Below are positions 9,587 to 17,797 of a DNA stretch of 64,000 nucleotides, piece after piece; position 1 is the stretch's first letter; the number at the start of each line of letters is the position of its first letter. Both the position numbers and the translations under genes were made by a program. Source of the stretch: Cyclobacteriaceae bacterium (GTDB taxonomy: Bacteria > Bacteroidota > Bacteroidia > Cytophagales > Cyclobacteriaceae); the NCBI GenBank assembly GCA_019694875.1, contig JAIBBC010000002.1:1054001-1118000 (forward strand). The letters run 5' to 3'. The notes beneath the pieces are model-generated. The model was not told the DNA's origin, made no database searches, and worked only from the letters and a program-made list of their open reading frames with translations.

Positions 9587-12031
9587 ATGGCAAAAAACCT
9601 AGTAATTGTTGAATCTCCCGCGAAAGCGAAGACGATAGAAGGCTACCTCGGAAAAGATTTCAAGGTGTCATCCAGTATGGGTCACATTCGTGATTTACCC
9701 AAAGGCGGTGATGCAATTGATGTTGAAAATAACTACGAGCCCACCTACGAAGTTAGTCCTGACAAGAAGGATGTTATCGCGAAACTCAAGCAGTTAGCCG
9801 AGGATGCCGAGATGGTGTACCTCGCAAGCGATGAAGACCGTGAGGGGGAAGCTATTTCGTGGCACCTGAAGGAAGTGCTCGATCTAAACGATAAGAAAAC
9901 CCGCAGAATTGTTTTTACCGAAATCACCAAGAAAGCCATCCTCAACGCGCTCGAAAGTCCGCGGGGAATTGATGTTGATTTGGTGAATGCGCAGCAGGCC
10001 CGCAGGGTGCTCGACAGGCTCGTGGGCTATGAGCTTTCTCCTATATTATGGAAGAAAATCAAGACCGGTCTTTCCGCTGGCCGGGTGCAGTCGGTGGCTG
10101 TGCGCCTGATCGTTGACCGCGAACGCGCCATCAACGAGTTTCAGAGCAAGTCGTCCTTTAAGGTTAAGGCGTTGTTTATTCTGGAAGGCAAGAAACATCT
10201 GATTGCCGAGCTTCCGAAGAAATTTGAATCGGAGGAAGAGGCGATGAAATTCCTCGAGGCCTGCAAGGGTGCAACCTATACTGTAAAAAGCCTTGAAAAG
10301 AAACCTTCGAAGAGAAGTCCTTCCGCTCCGTTTACAACCTCAACACTTCAGCAGGAAGCCAGTTTGAAGCTTGGTTATTCCGTTATCCGTACGATGACGG
10401 TGGCACAAAAGCTTTATGAAGCCGGTAAGATTTCATACATGCGTACAGACTCCGTTAACCTTTCGGAGGACGCGATTAAGGCCGCAACCGATCAGATTGC
10501 AAAAAACTACGGTCAGCAATACGTACACGAAAGACGCTTCCAGACAAAATCATCCGGAGCGCAGGAAGCGCACGAAGCCATTCGCCCGACTGACTTTTCT
10601 GTAACGAACGTTGGATCAGACGAAGGCCAGCAGCGTTTGTATGACCTGATCTGGAAACGGGCGATCGCCTCGCAAATGGCGAATGCTGAAATTGAAAAGA
10701 CTGTTGCCACAATTGGCATCTCAACCACTCCGGAAACCTTAACGGCATCCGGTGAAGTCATCACATTCGATGGATTCCTGAAAGTATACATGGAATCTTC
10801 TGATGAAGATGAAGATGATGACGCCAAGAACATGCTGCCGCCAATTACAGTGGGGCAGGTGTTAAACCTGGGCGATATGAAGGCACGCCAGGAATTCTCC
10901 CGGCCACCGTCACGCTACACGGAAGCAAGTCTTGTAAAGAAACTGGAAGAGCTCGGCATCGGCCGGCCGTCAACCTATGCACCAACCATTACCACCATCC
11001 AAAAGCGTGAGTATGTGGTGAAAGAAATTCGCGAAGGCAAGGAGCGTAACTATAAAGTGCTTACGCTGAAAGACGATAACATTTCGCAGGAAGTATTAAC
11101 GGAAATAACAGGTGCGGAGAAGAACAAACTCTTCCCGACCAACACCGCGATGGTTGTGAACGATTTCCTGGTGGAACATTTCCCGGATATTACCGACTTC
11201 TCGTTCACATCTGAAATCGAACAGGAGTTTGATGAGATCGCCACGGGTAAGCTGGAGTGGAAAAAGATGATCGACAACTTCTACCGCCCGTTTCATAAAA
11301 AGGTATTGGTTACGGAAAAGGTTGAGCGTTCGGCTGCGGGCAAGAACCGTGAGTTAGGCGTTGATCCGAAAACAGGAAAGAATGTTTATGTGAAGCTCGG
11401 GAAGTTTGGGGCGTATGTGCAAGTGGGAGAGAATCCCGATGATAACGGTGGTGAGAAGCCGAAGTTTGCAAGCCTTCGTCCCGGACAGTTTATCGAAAAC
11501 ATTACCCTGGAAGATGCGCTTGAGTTGATGAAGCTTCCGCGACAAATGGGCGACTTCGAAGAAAAGCCGGTGGTAGTGGCTATCGGTCGTTTTGGTCCGT
11601 ATGTTTCCCACGACAAGAAGTTTGTTTCCATTCCAAAGGATCTCGATCCATACACCATCAGCTATGAGAAAACAGTTGAGCTGATTCAGAACAAACGCAT
11701 TGCAGATGCTAATCGCACGATAAAATTGTTTGCGGAAAATCCTGATATCCAGGTTCTTAATGGTCGATTCGGTCCGTATATAAAAGCCGGTACCAAGAAC
11801 GTTAAGATTCCGAAAGACAAAGATCCGAAGGAATTAACACTGGAAGAATGCGTTGAGCTTGCTGCAAATGCTCCTGAGCGGAAGGGAAGGTTCGGCAGGT
11901 TTGCCGCTAAGAAAACCGAAGCTCCTGTAGCGGAGAAGAAAGCCCCGGCAAAGAAAGCGGCTGTGAAGAAAGTTGCAGCTAAGAAAACTCCGGCCAAGAA
12001 AACAGCAGCGAAGAAGAAAAAGTCTGAGTAA
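9587..12031 (+). CDS. topA: DNA topoisomerase I with Lys/Ala-rich tail
   Basis: Type IA topoisomerase that relaxes negative supercoils. TOPRIM is at the N-terminus (VESPAKAKTIEGYLG; SDEDREGEAISWHL), and the active-site tyrosine is about Tyr284 in SYMRTDSVNLS. The classical zinc fingers are replaced by topo C-terminal repeats (GRFGPYVSHDKKFVSIPK, GRFGPYIKAGTKNVKIPK), followed by a tail of about 35 residues made almost only of Lys, Ala, Pro and Val, like histone H1 tails. At 814 residues it is of normal length for the phylum. A possible promoter (TTTG, then GATATTTG, one mismatch) lies just upstream. Followed 18 bases later by the sirtuin gene, probably in one operon with coaX. Confidence 0.97.
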   Translation: MAKNLVIVESPAKAKTIEGYLGKDFKVSSSMGHIRDLPKGGDAIDVENNYEPTYEVSPDKKDVIAKLKQLAEDAEMVYLASDEDREGEAISWHLKEVLDLNDKKTRRIVFTEITKKAILNALESPRGIDVDLVNAQQARRVLDRLVGYELSPILWKKIKTGLSAGRVQSVAVRLIVDRERAINEFQSKSSFKVKALFILEGKKHLIAELPKKFESEEEAMKFLEACKGATYTVKSLEKKPSKRSPSAPFTTSTLQQEASLKLGYSVIRTMTVAQKLYEAGKISYMRTDSVNLSEDAIKAATDQIAKNYGQQYVHERRFQTKSSGAQEAHEAIRPTDFSVTNVGSDEGQQRLYDLIWKRAIASQMANAEIEKTVATIGISTTPETLTASGEVITFDGFLKVYMESSDEDEDDDAKNMLPPITVGQVLNLGDMKARQEFSRPPSRYTEASLVKKLEELGIGRPSTYAPTITTIQKREYVVKEIREGKERNYKVLTLKDDNISQEVLTEITGAEKNKLFPTNTAMVVNDFLVEHFPDITDFSFTSEIEQEFDEIATGKLEWKKMIDNFYRPFHKKVLVTEKVERSAAGKNRELGVDPKTGKNVYVKLGKFGAYVQVGENPDDNGGEKPKFASLRPGQFIENITLEDALELMKLPRQMGDFEEKPVVVAIGRFGPYVSHDKKFVSIPKDLDPYTISYEKTVELIQNKRIADANRTIKLFAENPDIQVLNGRFGPYIKAGTKNVKIPKDKDPKELTLEECVELAANAPERKGRFGRFAAKKTEAPVAEKKAPAKKAAVKKVAAKKTPAKKTAAKKKKSE

Positions 12032-12049
12032 TAACTTCATCAAATCTGA

Positions 12050-12742
12050 ATGAAGAAAAAACTTGTCGTGCTCACCGGTGCCGGCATCAGTGCCGAAAGC
12101 GGGCTGGCTACTTTCCGCGACTCGGGCGGATTGTGGGAAGGGCACCGGGTAGAAGATGTGGCTACACCTGAAGCATGGCAGCGTGATCCCGCACAAGTTC
12201 TCGAGTTTTACAATCAGCGAAGAAAGAAAGCGCTTGACGTTAAACCCAATCGTGGCCATGAGGTGCTCAAAGAACTTGAGCACGACTTCGATGTAACGAT
12301 TATCGCCCAAAATGTTGACGATCTCCACGAACGTGCCGGCTCAAGCCATGTACTTCACCTTCACGGAAGTTTATTCGAATCGCGCAGTACGCTCGATGAA
12401 ACCCTCGTGTATAAAATCCCGGGCTGGGAATTGAAGCTTGGAGATGTTTGTGAACGCGGCTCGCAGCTTCGTCCGAACATCGTGTGGTTTGGTGAAATGG
12501 TGCCGATGATCGAAGTGGCGGCTCGCATTGCGGCCGATGCAGATATTTTCCTCGTGGTAGGAACTTCACTGGTGGTGTACCCGGCTGCAGGACTGATTCA
12601 TTATGTAAGACGCGAGGTACCAAAATTTGTGGTTGATCCGAATCTGCCGGATGTAGGCTCGATTCCCTATACAACCATGATTGCTGAAAAGGCCGGCATC
12701 GGGATGGAATTTGTTAAACAAAAGCTCGCTGAATTTATATGA
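12050..12742 (+). CDS. cobB: NAD-dependent protein deacylase, sirtuin, zinc-less class III type
   Basis: Removes acyl groups from lysines using NAD. The Rossmann motif GAGISAESGLATFRDSGGLW, the QNVDDLHERAG motif and the catalytic His in HLHGSL are intact. Tyr54 and Arg57 (YNQR) match the pair that recognises succinyl and malonyl groups in SIRT5 and E. coli CobB, so desuccinylation is likely. The four zinc-binding cysteines are absent: the segment after HLHGSLFESR has only one Cys (in DVCERGSQLRP). I recall this from other Bacteroidota sirtuins. 230 residues. Its TGA overlaps the first ATG of coaX by four bases. Confidence 0.93.
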   Translation: MKKKLVVLTGAGISAESGLATFRDSGGLWEGHRVEDVATPEAWQRDPAQVLEFYNQRRKKALDVKPNRGHEVLKELEHDFDVTIIAQNVDDLHERAGSSHVLHLHGSLFESRSTLDETLVYKIPGWELKLGDVCERGSQLRPNIVWFGEMVPMIEVAARIAADADIFLVVGTSLVVYPAAGLIHYVRREVPKFVVDPNLPDVGSIPYTTMIAEKAGIGMEFVKQKLAEFI

Positions 12743-13506
12743 TGCTCGCAGTTGACATCGGCAATACCGACATTACGCTTGGCTTGTACAAAGAAGCTAA
12801 GTGGGTTCACATCTGGCGGCTTTCATCTGCCTTAAATCATCCTGAGCTTTATTACGGCATCAAGCTTCGTGAGTTTTTCTTTGAAGCTGGGCTCAATACC
12901 AGCAACGTTAATAAGATCGTCATCAGCAGCGTGGTGCCCGACCTAACCGATCGGATTATCAGCGTGGTGGAGACGCTGTTTGAGCGCCACCCGATCGTGC
13001 TCGGTCCGGATGTTTATGCAAAACTTCCCATAGCTGTATTGAATCCGTATGAAATCGGATCTGATCTGGTATCGAATGCGCTGGCGGCTTATATGCGATT
13101 CAAATCGAATTGCATTGTTGTTGATTTCGGTACCGCGTTAACGTTTACCACCATTGATGCGAAAGGAAAAATTATCGGAGTTGCGATAGCTCCCGGTCTC
13201 AAAACAGCCATCCGTTCGCTTTCGCAAAACACAGCGAAACTGTTTGATGTACCACTCGAACTGCCGGATTCCGTTCTTGGAAAGAATACCGTTCATGCAA
13301 TTCAGGCTGGTATCCTGATCGGATATGAGGGATTAGTGACAACCATGTTACGTAAAATCAAGGCCGAACTAAACGATCCGAATTGTGCCGCGATTGCTAC
13401 CGGTGGATTGTCATCGATCATAACAACGATCAAGGATCAGTTCACCGAAGTCGACAAGCATCTCACACTCGATGGCCTTCGTCTCACAGGGGAGCTGCAA
13501 CTGTAA
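12739..13506 (+). CDS. coaX: type III pantothenate kinase
   Basis: First step of coenzyme A synthesis, pantothenate phosphorylation, ASKHA fold. Visible: N-terminal MLAVDIGNTDITLGLY, DVYAKLPIAVLNPYEIGSDLVSNALAAY, VVDFGTALTFTTID and the C-terminal ATGGLSSII. 255 residues, usual length. Two adjacent ATG codons (12739 and 12742); the first overlaps the cobB stop as ATGA and indicates coupling. Linking a NAD-dependent deacylase with CoA synthesis in one operon is a sensible metabolic pairing, but this is inference. Confidence 0.95.
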   Translation: MMLAVDIGNTDITLGLYKEAKWVHIWRLSSALNHPELYYGIKLREFFFEAGLNTSNVNKIVISSVVPDLTDRIISVVETLFERHPIVLGPDVYAKLPIAVLNPYEIGSDLVSNALAAYMRFKSNCIVVDFGTALTFTTIDAKGKIIGVAIAPGLKTAIRSLSQNTAKLFDVPLELPDSVLGKNTVHAIQAGILIGYEGLVTTMLRKIKAELNDPNCAAIATGGLSSIITTIKDQFTEVDKHLTLDGLRLTGELQL

Positions 13507-13592
13507 ATGGGTTACTTTTGGCCTGGTAATTGAATCATTTCAGCGAAAAGCACTTTTTTATTACTTTGCGAGTGCCTTTACCCCATAAAAAG

Positions 13593-15398
13593 ATGCCTAA
13601 ATCACGGTTTTTTCTTCTTTTTCTCCTGTTTTCAACCGTTGCACTGAATTCTGCAGTCGGTCAAAAAGTGAAGTACAAAGACATTTATGCTTTGCTTAAC
13701 ACCAAGCAATACGAGCAGGCTGAACCGTTTCTGAAGGCTTACCTGAAAGAGAATACGGATAATTCAAATGCGTACCTGTTTATGGGTACCATTTATCAGG
13801 AAAAGATTACCAACGATGATATTTTAATTCAAACCGACCGTGCGATTCAACACATGGATTCGGCAATTTTATTTTACGATAAAACCCTGAAGCTGCTCAC
13901 AGATAAAGAGCTGCGGAAAAACAAAGAATACTACGAAAGCTACAACAAGCGGGATCTCAGTACGGGTGAATTTGGCGTGAAACTCGACTATGTTCAGTTC
14001 GATCTTGAAAAACGGATCAGCGGATTGAAGGAACAGATCGACAAAATAAAAATGGTGAAATATTACTTCACCCTGACTGAAAACCTGTACAAGAAATCGC
14101 AGGATTTGTTCCTGACCGTTCAGGAGGCTTATCCCGGCTACCGCGAAATGTACCTGCGGGCCGATGAGAATACGATCAAAAAGCTGTCTGCATTGTCGCA
14201 ACGGTTCGATTCCTGTGTGAAGGCATTCGCTAACTACAAAACGAGCTTAAGCAACTACGGAAAGAACAAGTACAATCAGCGCTGGGACCTTCGAAACATC
14301 GAGAACTTCAAGAGCGATGGCAGGGAAATGACCGACTTCTACAAAAATGAGATGCTGATTTGGAACTACAAGAGTTTCGCGGATGAGTCGTTGGCCATCA
14401 TTGAAAAAGACGTCATGCCGGTGCAGGAAAACCTGGTAAAGTTCGACATGGAAATCAATAAACTGAAGGCCAGGCTGGAGGCAGATTCTGTATCCGTAAA
14501 AAGTGATTTGGCCAAACTCACCCAAGGCATGCTGGGCGATCAGCTGAAAAAATTTGATCCGTCACCGATGCCCATTGATGTATTTGCGTTAAAGATTGCC
14601 GACCTCGAATACAAATCGGTATTGATCGAAAACAAAAAGGCCCACGCAAGCGATGATCTGGGCGTGCGACTCCAGGCTGTTAAAGATGAGATTCGGCAGT
14701 TAAATCATGCTGACAGCGCGGCTCAAAAGCTTTCTGCGCGCAATCTCGATGATGACATTATCAATTATCAGCAATTCGTTAACAACACCTTCACAAAAGG
14801 CGACATCCTGAAGAGCTATGTGCATTCCGTGAAAGAGCATATCTCAAAAGAGAAAGACAAAAAAACGGCTGAGCTTGCATTCCGGACTGAATCCATGAAT
14901 TGGTTGATCAACGGAGCAGACTCAATACCGTTATTTACTGACCACGTGAAGGCTAATAACAAATTCCGTCCGCTGGTGGTAACAGCCGACAAGTTTACGA
15001 GCGGAATCATGTTTACTGATTCCGTTTCAGGATCAGGATATCTTTATTCGATTACCCCATCGCACAAGCCCGATATCAAAGTCAGTTTCCCGATAGATAA
15101 AGCAAACATGCGCGAAAAGCGATTATCAGATGTGTCTGCATATTCAATCTCCGACCCGAACGCGCAGATATTCTTCTCGCTGATTTATGTTAAGCGGAAA
15201 GACAAGGCAGGGAAGTATCCAACAACCGTAGCGAAAATCTATCGTTCCGATGGTTTGTCGTGGAGCAATAACTTTGCGCTTGATTTTATTCCTTCGGAGA
15301 TCAATTTCATCCCGGACACGGGCGAGTTGATCGTAAAAGGCGATAACGGCATCACTGCCCGGATCGACAAGAATGGCAAGCTGATAACTACCAACTAG
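13593..15398 (+). CDS. secreted coiled-coil protein with N-terminal TPR-like repeats, unknown function
   Basis: The 601-residue product begins with a Sec signal peptide (PKSRFFLLFLLFSTVALNSAVGQ). The start at 13593 is chosen because the upstream TTG at 13530 would put 21 non-signal residues before it. Residues about 25-75 look like a TPR-type repeat (YALLNTKQYEQAEPFLKAYLKEN, NAYLFMGTIYQE). The middle is rich in Lys, Glu and Leu with likely coiled coils. The C-terminal 150 residues look like beta-strands of a propeller (FIPDTGELIVKGDNGITARIDKNGKL). A TACTTTTG box at 13513-13520 may be its -7 element. The gene ends flush against the convergent SpmA/SpmB-like gene. Likely periplasmic or outer-membrane attached; function unknown. 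Confidence 0.8.
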   Translation: MPKSRFFLLFLLFSTVALNSAVGQKVKYKDIYALLNTKQYEQAEPFLKAYLKENTDNSNAYLFMGTIYQEKITNDDILIQTDRAIQHMDSAILFYDKTLKLLTDKELRKNKEYYESYNKRDLSTGEFGVKLDYVQFDLEKRISGLKEQIDKIKMVKYYFTLTENLYKKSQDLFLTVQEAYPGYREMYLRADENTIKKLSALSQRFDSCVKAFANYKTSLSNYGKNKYNQRWDLRNIENFKSDGREMTDFYKNEMLIWNYKSFADESLAIIEKDVMPVQENLVKFDMEINKLKARLEADSVSVKSDLAKLTQGMLGDQLKKFDPSPMPIDVFALKIADLEYKSVLIENKKAHASDDLGVRLQAVKDEIRQLNHADSAAQKLSARNLDDDIINYQQFVNNTFTKGDILKSYVHSVKEHISKEKDKKTAELAFRTESMNWLINGADSIPLFTDHVKANNKFRPLVVTADKFTSGIMFTDSVSGSGYLYSITPSHKPDIKVSFPIDKANMREKRLSDVSAYSISDPNAQIFFSLIYVKRKDKAGKYPTTVAKIYRSDGLSWSNNFALDFIPSEINFIPDTGELIVKGDNGITARIDKNGKLITTN

Positions 15399-16637
15399 TT
15401 AGTGGAAGAACAGGTAGCCGGCAAATATCCCCGCAATTATCCCGAACAAGTCCGCAATTAATGCACCCTGCACGGCATAGCGTGTCTTGCGGATGTTTAC
15501 AGATCCGAAATACAGTGCCATGATGTAAAACGTTGTTTCTGCTGCTCCGCGGAAAATGCTGGCCATGTTTCCAACAAATGAATCCGGACCAAATCCTGTT
15601 TTTGGATCCGAGAGCGTAATCATCATCGCACGGGCTCCCTGGCCGCTCATCGGTTTCAGGAATGCTACCGGCAATGCCGGAACAAAGTCGGTGTTAATAC
15701 CCACAGCAGCAAGACACCAACCGATTCCGTCTGTCAGATAATTAAGCGTGCCGGATTCCCTGAAAACTGCAATCGCGACAAGAATTCCGACCAGATAAGG
15801 AATAATCTTAACAGCTGTTTCAAAGCCTTCTTTGGCGCCCTCAATAAAAGTCTCGAATACGGGTATCTTCCTGTAAACACCCATGGAGATGAACGCAATA
15901 ATCAGACTGACAATGATCACACTTGTCATCAGCAGCGATTGTGTTTGTAAATCCTCCTGCGAAAGTCCTGTGAAATAATAGACACCGATCCCGATGAGGC
16001 CCGTCATACCGGCCAAATAGGCGAGAAGAACAGGATCGAGAAGATTTATCCGTTGGCGGATTGAAACATAGATTAATCCGGCAAGGGTAGCGCACGAGTG
16101 TGCGATCAATACCGGTACAAAAATGCTGGTAGGATGCATTGAGCCCATCGTTACGCGGTCGGCAATGATCGCGATCGGAATTATTGTGAGACCGGAAGCA
16201 TTCAATACAAGAAACATGATCTGTGCATTGGAGGCAACTTCCTTGTTCGGATTGATTTCCTGTAGTTCTTTCATGGCTTTTAAGCCTAGTGGTGTGGCAG
16301 CGTTGTCAAGCCCCAGAATGTTAGCGCTGAAGTTCATAATGATCGCGCCATTAGCACGGTGGTCTTTTGGTACGTCCGGGAACAGACGGGTAAAGAAAGG
16401 TCCGAACAATCTGGAGATGATCGATATCATTCCGCCACGCTCACCAATTTTCATGAGTCCAAGCCACAACGTCATTACACCGGTTAGTCCGATGGAAAGT
16501 TCAAAACCGGTCTTGGCCATCTGGAATGTGGCTTCCATCATGCTTGGGAACACCGTTGTATCCTGAAAGAACACCAGCTTCACCAGAGCCACCGCAAACG
16601 CTACCAGAAAGAATCCGATCCAGATATAACTCAGCAT
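15399..16637 (-). CDS. nucleoside-recognition (Gate) membrane protein, SpmA-SpmB type fusion
   Basis: A 412-residue membrane protein with two nucleoside-recognition/Gate domains in one chain. The N-terminal half resembles SpmA (GERGGMISIISRLFGPFFTRLFPDVP, MNFSANILGLDNAATPLGLKAM) and the C-terminal half SpmB (EGFETAVKIIPYLVGILVAIAVFRESG, ADLFGIIAGI). In sporulating Firmicutes these are two spore maturation proteins; here they are fused in a presumably non-sporulating organism. The transported molecule is unknown. It follows rsmE by one base on the same strand and its stop abuts the convergent 13593 gene. Confidence 0.88.
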   Translation of the reverse strand: MLSYIWIGFFLVAFAVALVKLVFFQDTTVFPSMMEATFQMAKTGFELSIGLTGVMTLWLGLMKIGERGGMISIISRLFGPFFTRLFPDVPKDHRANGAIIMNFSANILGLDNAATPLGLKAMKELQEINPNKEVASNAQIMFLVLNASGLTIIPIAIIADRVTMGSMHPTSIFVPVLIAHSCATLAGLIYVSIRQRINLLDPVLLAYLAGMTGLIGIGVYYFTGLSQEDLQTQSLLMTSVIIVSLIIAFISMGVYRKIPVFETFIEGAKEGFETAVKIIPYLVGILVAIAVFRESGTLNYLTDGIGWCLAAVGINTDFVPALPVAFLKPMSGQGARAMMITLSDPKTGFGPDSFVGNMASIFRGAAETTFYIMALYFGSVNIRKTRYAVQGALIADLFGIIAGIFAGYLFFH

Positions 16638-16638
16638 G

Positions 16639-17340
16639 CTACAAGTTAATTAAGTTGAGGGTATGGCAGGCAGCCATGCCCGCTGTTTCCGTGCGAAGCC
16701 GGGAAGGGCCAAGCGCTACTTTTATAAAGCCGTGTTTCAGTGCAAGCTCCAATTCAGCAGGAGAGAAGTCGCCCTCGGGCCCGATGAGAACCGTGTAGTG
16801 ATCGTTGCGTGCAGCAACCTTCGAAAGCTCATCAGGGTTGTTCTGATCTACGTAAGCAATGTAATTTTTACCCGAACCTGTACCGCTAATAAATTCCCGT
16901 AACTGCCTGACTGAATTGATTTTAGGCAGGGTAAACTTAAGCGACTGTTTCATGGCACTCACAGCGATCTTTTCAATTCGCTCAAGTTTGATTGAGGTGC
17001 GTTCGGAGTTGTCGCATTCCACAAAAGAGATTTCATCAATGCCGATCTCGATAGCTTTTTCTACAAACCACTCGATTCGATCGGCATTCTTCGTTGGGGC
17101 AATGGCAATGTGAATCCGGAATGTTTTTTCTTTCTCCCGTTCGGTTGAATCAACAACAAACGCGCACTTGTCAGGTCTGGGATCGGTAATTCTGCAAATG
17201 TATAATGCACCTTTTCCATCGGTAACATGAATGGTGTCGCCTGCCTTTTTTCGCAAAACCTTAGTGGCATGCCGCGATTCTTCGGGGTCGAGATAAAGCA
17301 CCCCGGCCGCAAGCGCAGGCTGATAGAAAAGGTTTTTCAC
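16639..17340 (-). CDS. rsmE: 16S rRNA m3U1498 methyltransferase
   Basis: SPOUT methyltransferase that modifies U1498 of 16S rRNA. The knot motifs are clear: IAIAPTKNADRIEWFVEKAIEIG, the ERTSIKLERI segment, IGPEGDFSPAEL and ALGPSRLRTETAGMAA. 233 residues, normal. The start is a GTG at 17338-17340 that shares its G with the TAG stop of the acyl-CoA-binding protein gene (TAGTG), so translation is probably coupled by termination-reinitiation. Confidence 0.95.
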   Translation of the reverse strand: MKNLFYQPALAAGVLYLDPEESRHATKVLRKKAGDTIHVTDGKGALYICRITDPRPDKCAFVVDSTEREKEKTFRIHIAIAPTKNADRIEWFVEKAIEIGIDEISFVECDNSERTSIKLERIEKIAVSAMKQSLKFTLPKINSVRQLREFISGTGSGKNYIAYVDQNNPDELSKVAARNDHYTVLIGPEGDFSPAELELALKHGFIKVALGPSRLRTETAGMAACHTLNLINL

Positions 17341-17603
17341 TACTTGTATTCAGCGTAAAGCCTGTCCATGAGCGTGATGTACTCTTTCATGGCATCTTCC
17401 TTCGACTTTCCTTTCCGCTCGGCCCAGGCATCATATTTGGCAATGCCCTTGAAATCAAATCCACCGGGCCTGTCACCCGTTACATCGCCTTCCGATGCCT
17501 GCTTGAACAGGGCATACAAGTCGAGCAGTTCTTCATTACTCGGACGTTTGGTTAGCTCTTTGGAGCGGGCCACCGCGCTTTCAAATTGTTGTTGTAGTTC
17601 CAT
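17340..17603 (-). CDS. acyl-CoA-binding protein
   Basis: An 87-residue four-helix ACBP that binds medium- and long-chain acyl-CoA in the cytoplasm. The signature helices are plain: FESAVARSKELTKRPSNEELLDLYALFKQASEGDV, then FKGIAKYDAWAERKGKSKEDAMKEYI. ACBP is mostly eukaryotic and patchy in bacteria. It precedes rsmE with a one-base overlap and follows the terminator of the gltA unit, so it likely has its own promoter or read-through. Confidence 0.93.
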   Translation of the reverse strand: MELQQQFESAVARSKELTKRPSNEELLDLYALFKQASEGDVTGDRPGGFDFKGIAKYDAWAERKGKSKEDAMKEYITLMDRLYAEYK

Positions 17604-17611
17604 GAGTCAAT

Positions 17612-17648
17612 AATAAAAAGAAAGGCTGAAAGTAAACCTTCAGCCTTT
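17612..17648 (-). terminator. terminator of the gltA - small peptide unit
   Basis: A perfect 10-base stem, AAAGGCTGAA at 17621-17630 with TTCAGCCTTT at 17639-17648 around an eight-base loop. On the minus strand it is followed by CTTTTTATTA. It sits after the stop of the 41-residue ORF, marking gltA plus that ORF as one transcription unit. Confidence 0.85.
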
Positions 17649-17669
17649 GTAAATTATGGTGGTAATCTT

Positions 17670-17795
17670 TTAATGAATCAGCGCAAAAAGCCACTGACCA
17701 AATACATACCCAGCTTTTGCAATCACCACAATTCCCCACACTACGGCAATGGGAACCATGATCTTCAGGAAGAGTTCGTTTCTTTTCGTTTTCAT
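17670..17795 (-). CDS. 41-residue single-pass membrane peptide encoded after gltA
   Basis: An ATG two bases after the gltA TAA opens a 41-codon frame reading MKTKRNELFLKIMVP, then a hydrophobic stretch (IAVVWGIVVIAKAGYVFGQ) and WLFALIH. It has a charged N-terminal head (K/R/E) followed by one transmembrane helix, probably N-in. It lies before the terminator at 17612-17648, so it is cotranscribed with citrate synthase. I do not know the family. The gene context, the tight spacing and the lack of any other explanation for the space support a real gene; no homology was tested. Confidence 0.65.
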   Translation of the reverse strand: MKTKRNELFLKIMVPIAVVWGIVVIAKAGYVFGQWLFALIH

Positions 17796-17797
17796 AT

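Noticed and set aside
10476-10833. overlapping antisense frames within topA
   Set aside because: topA motifs are continuous here; these are shadows.
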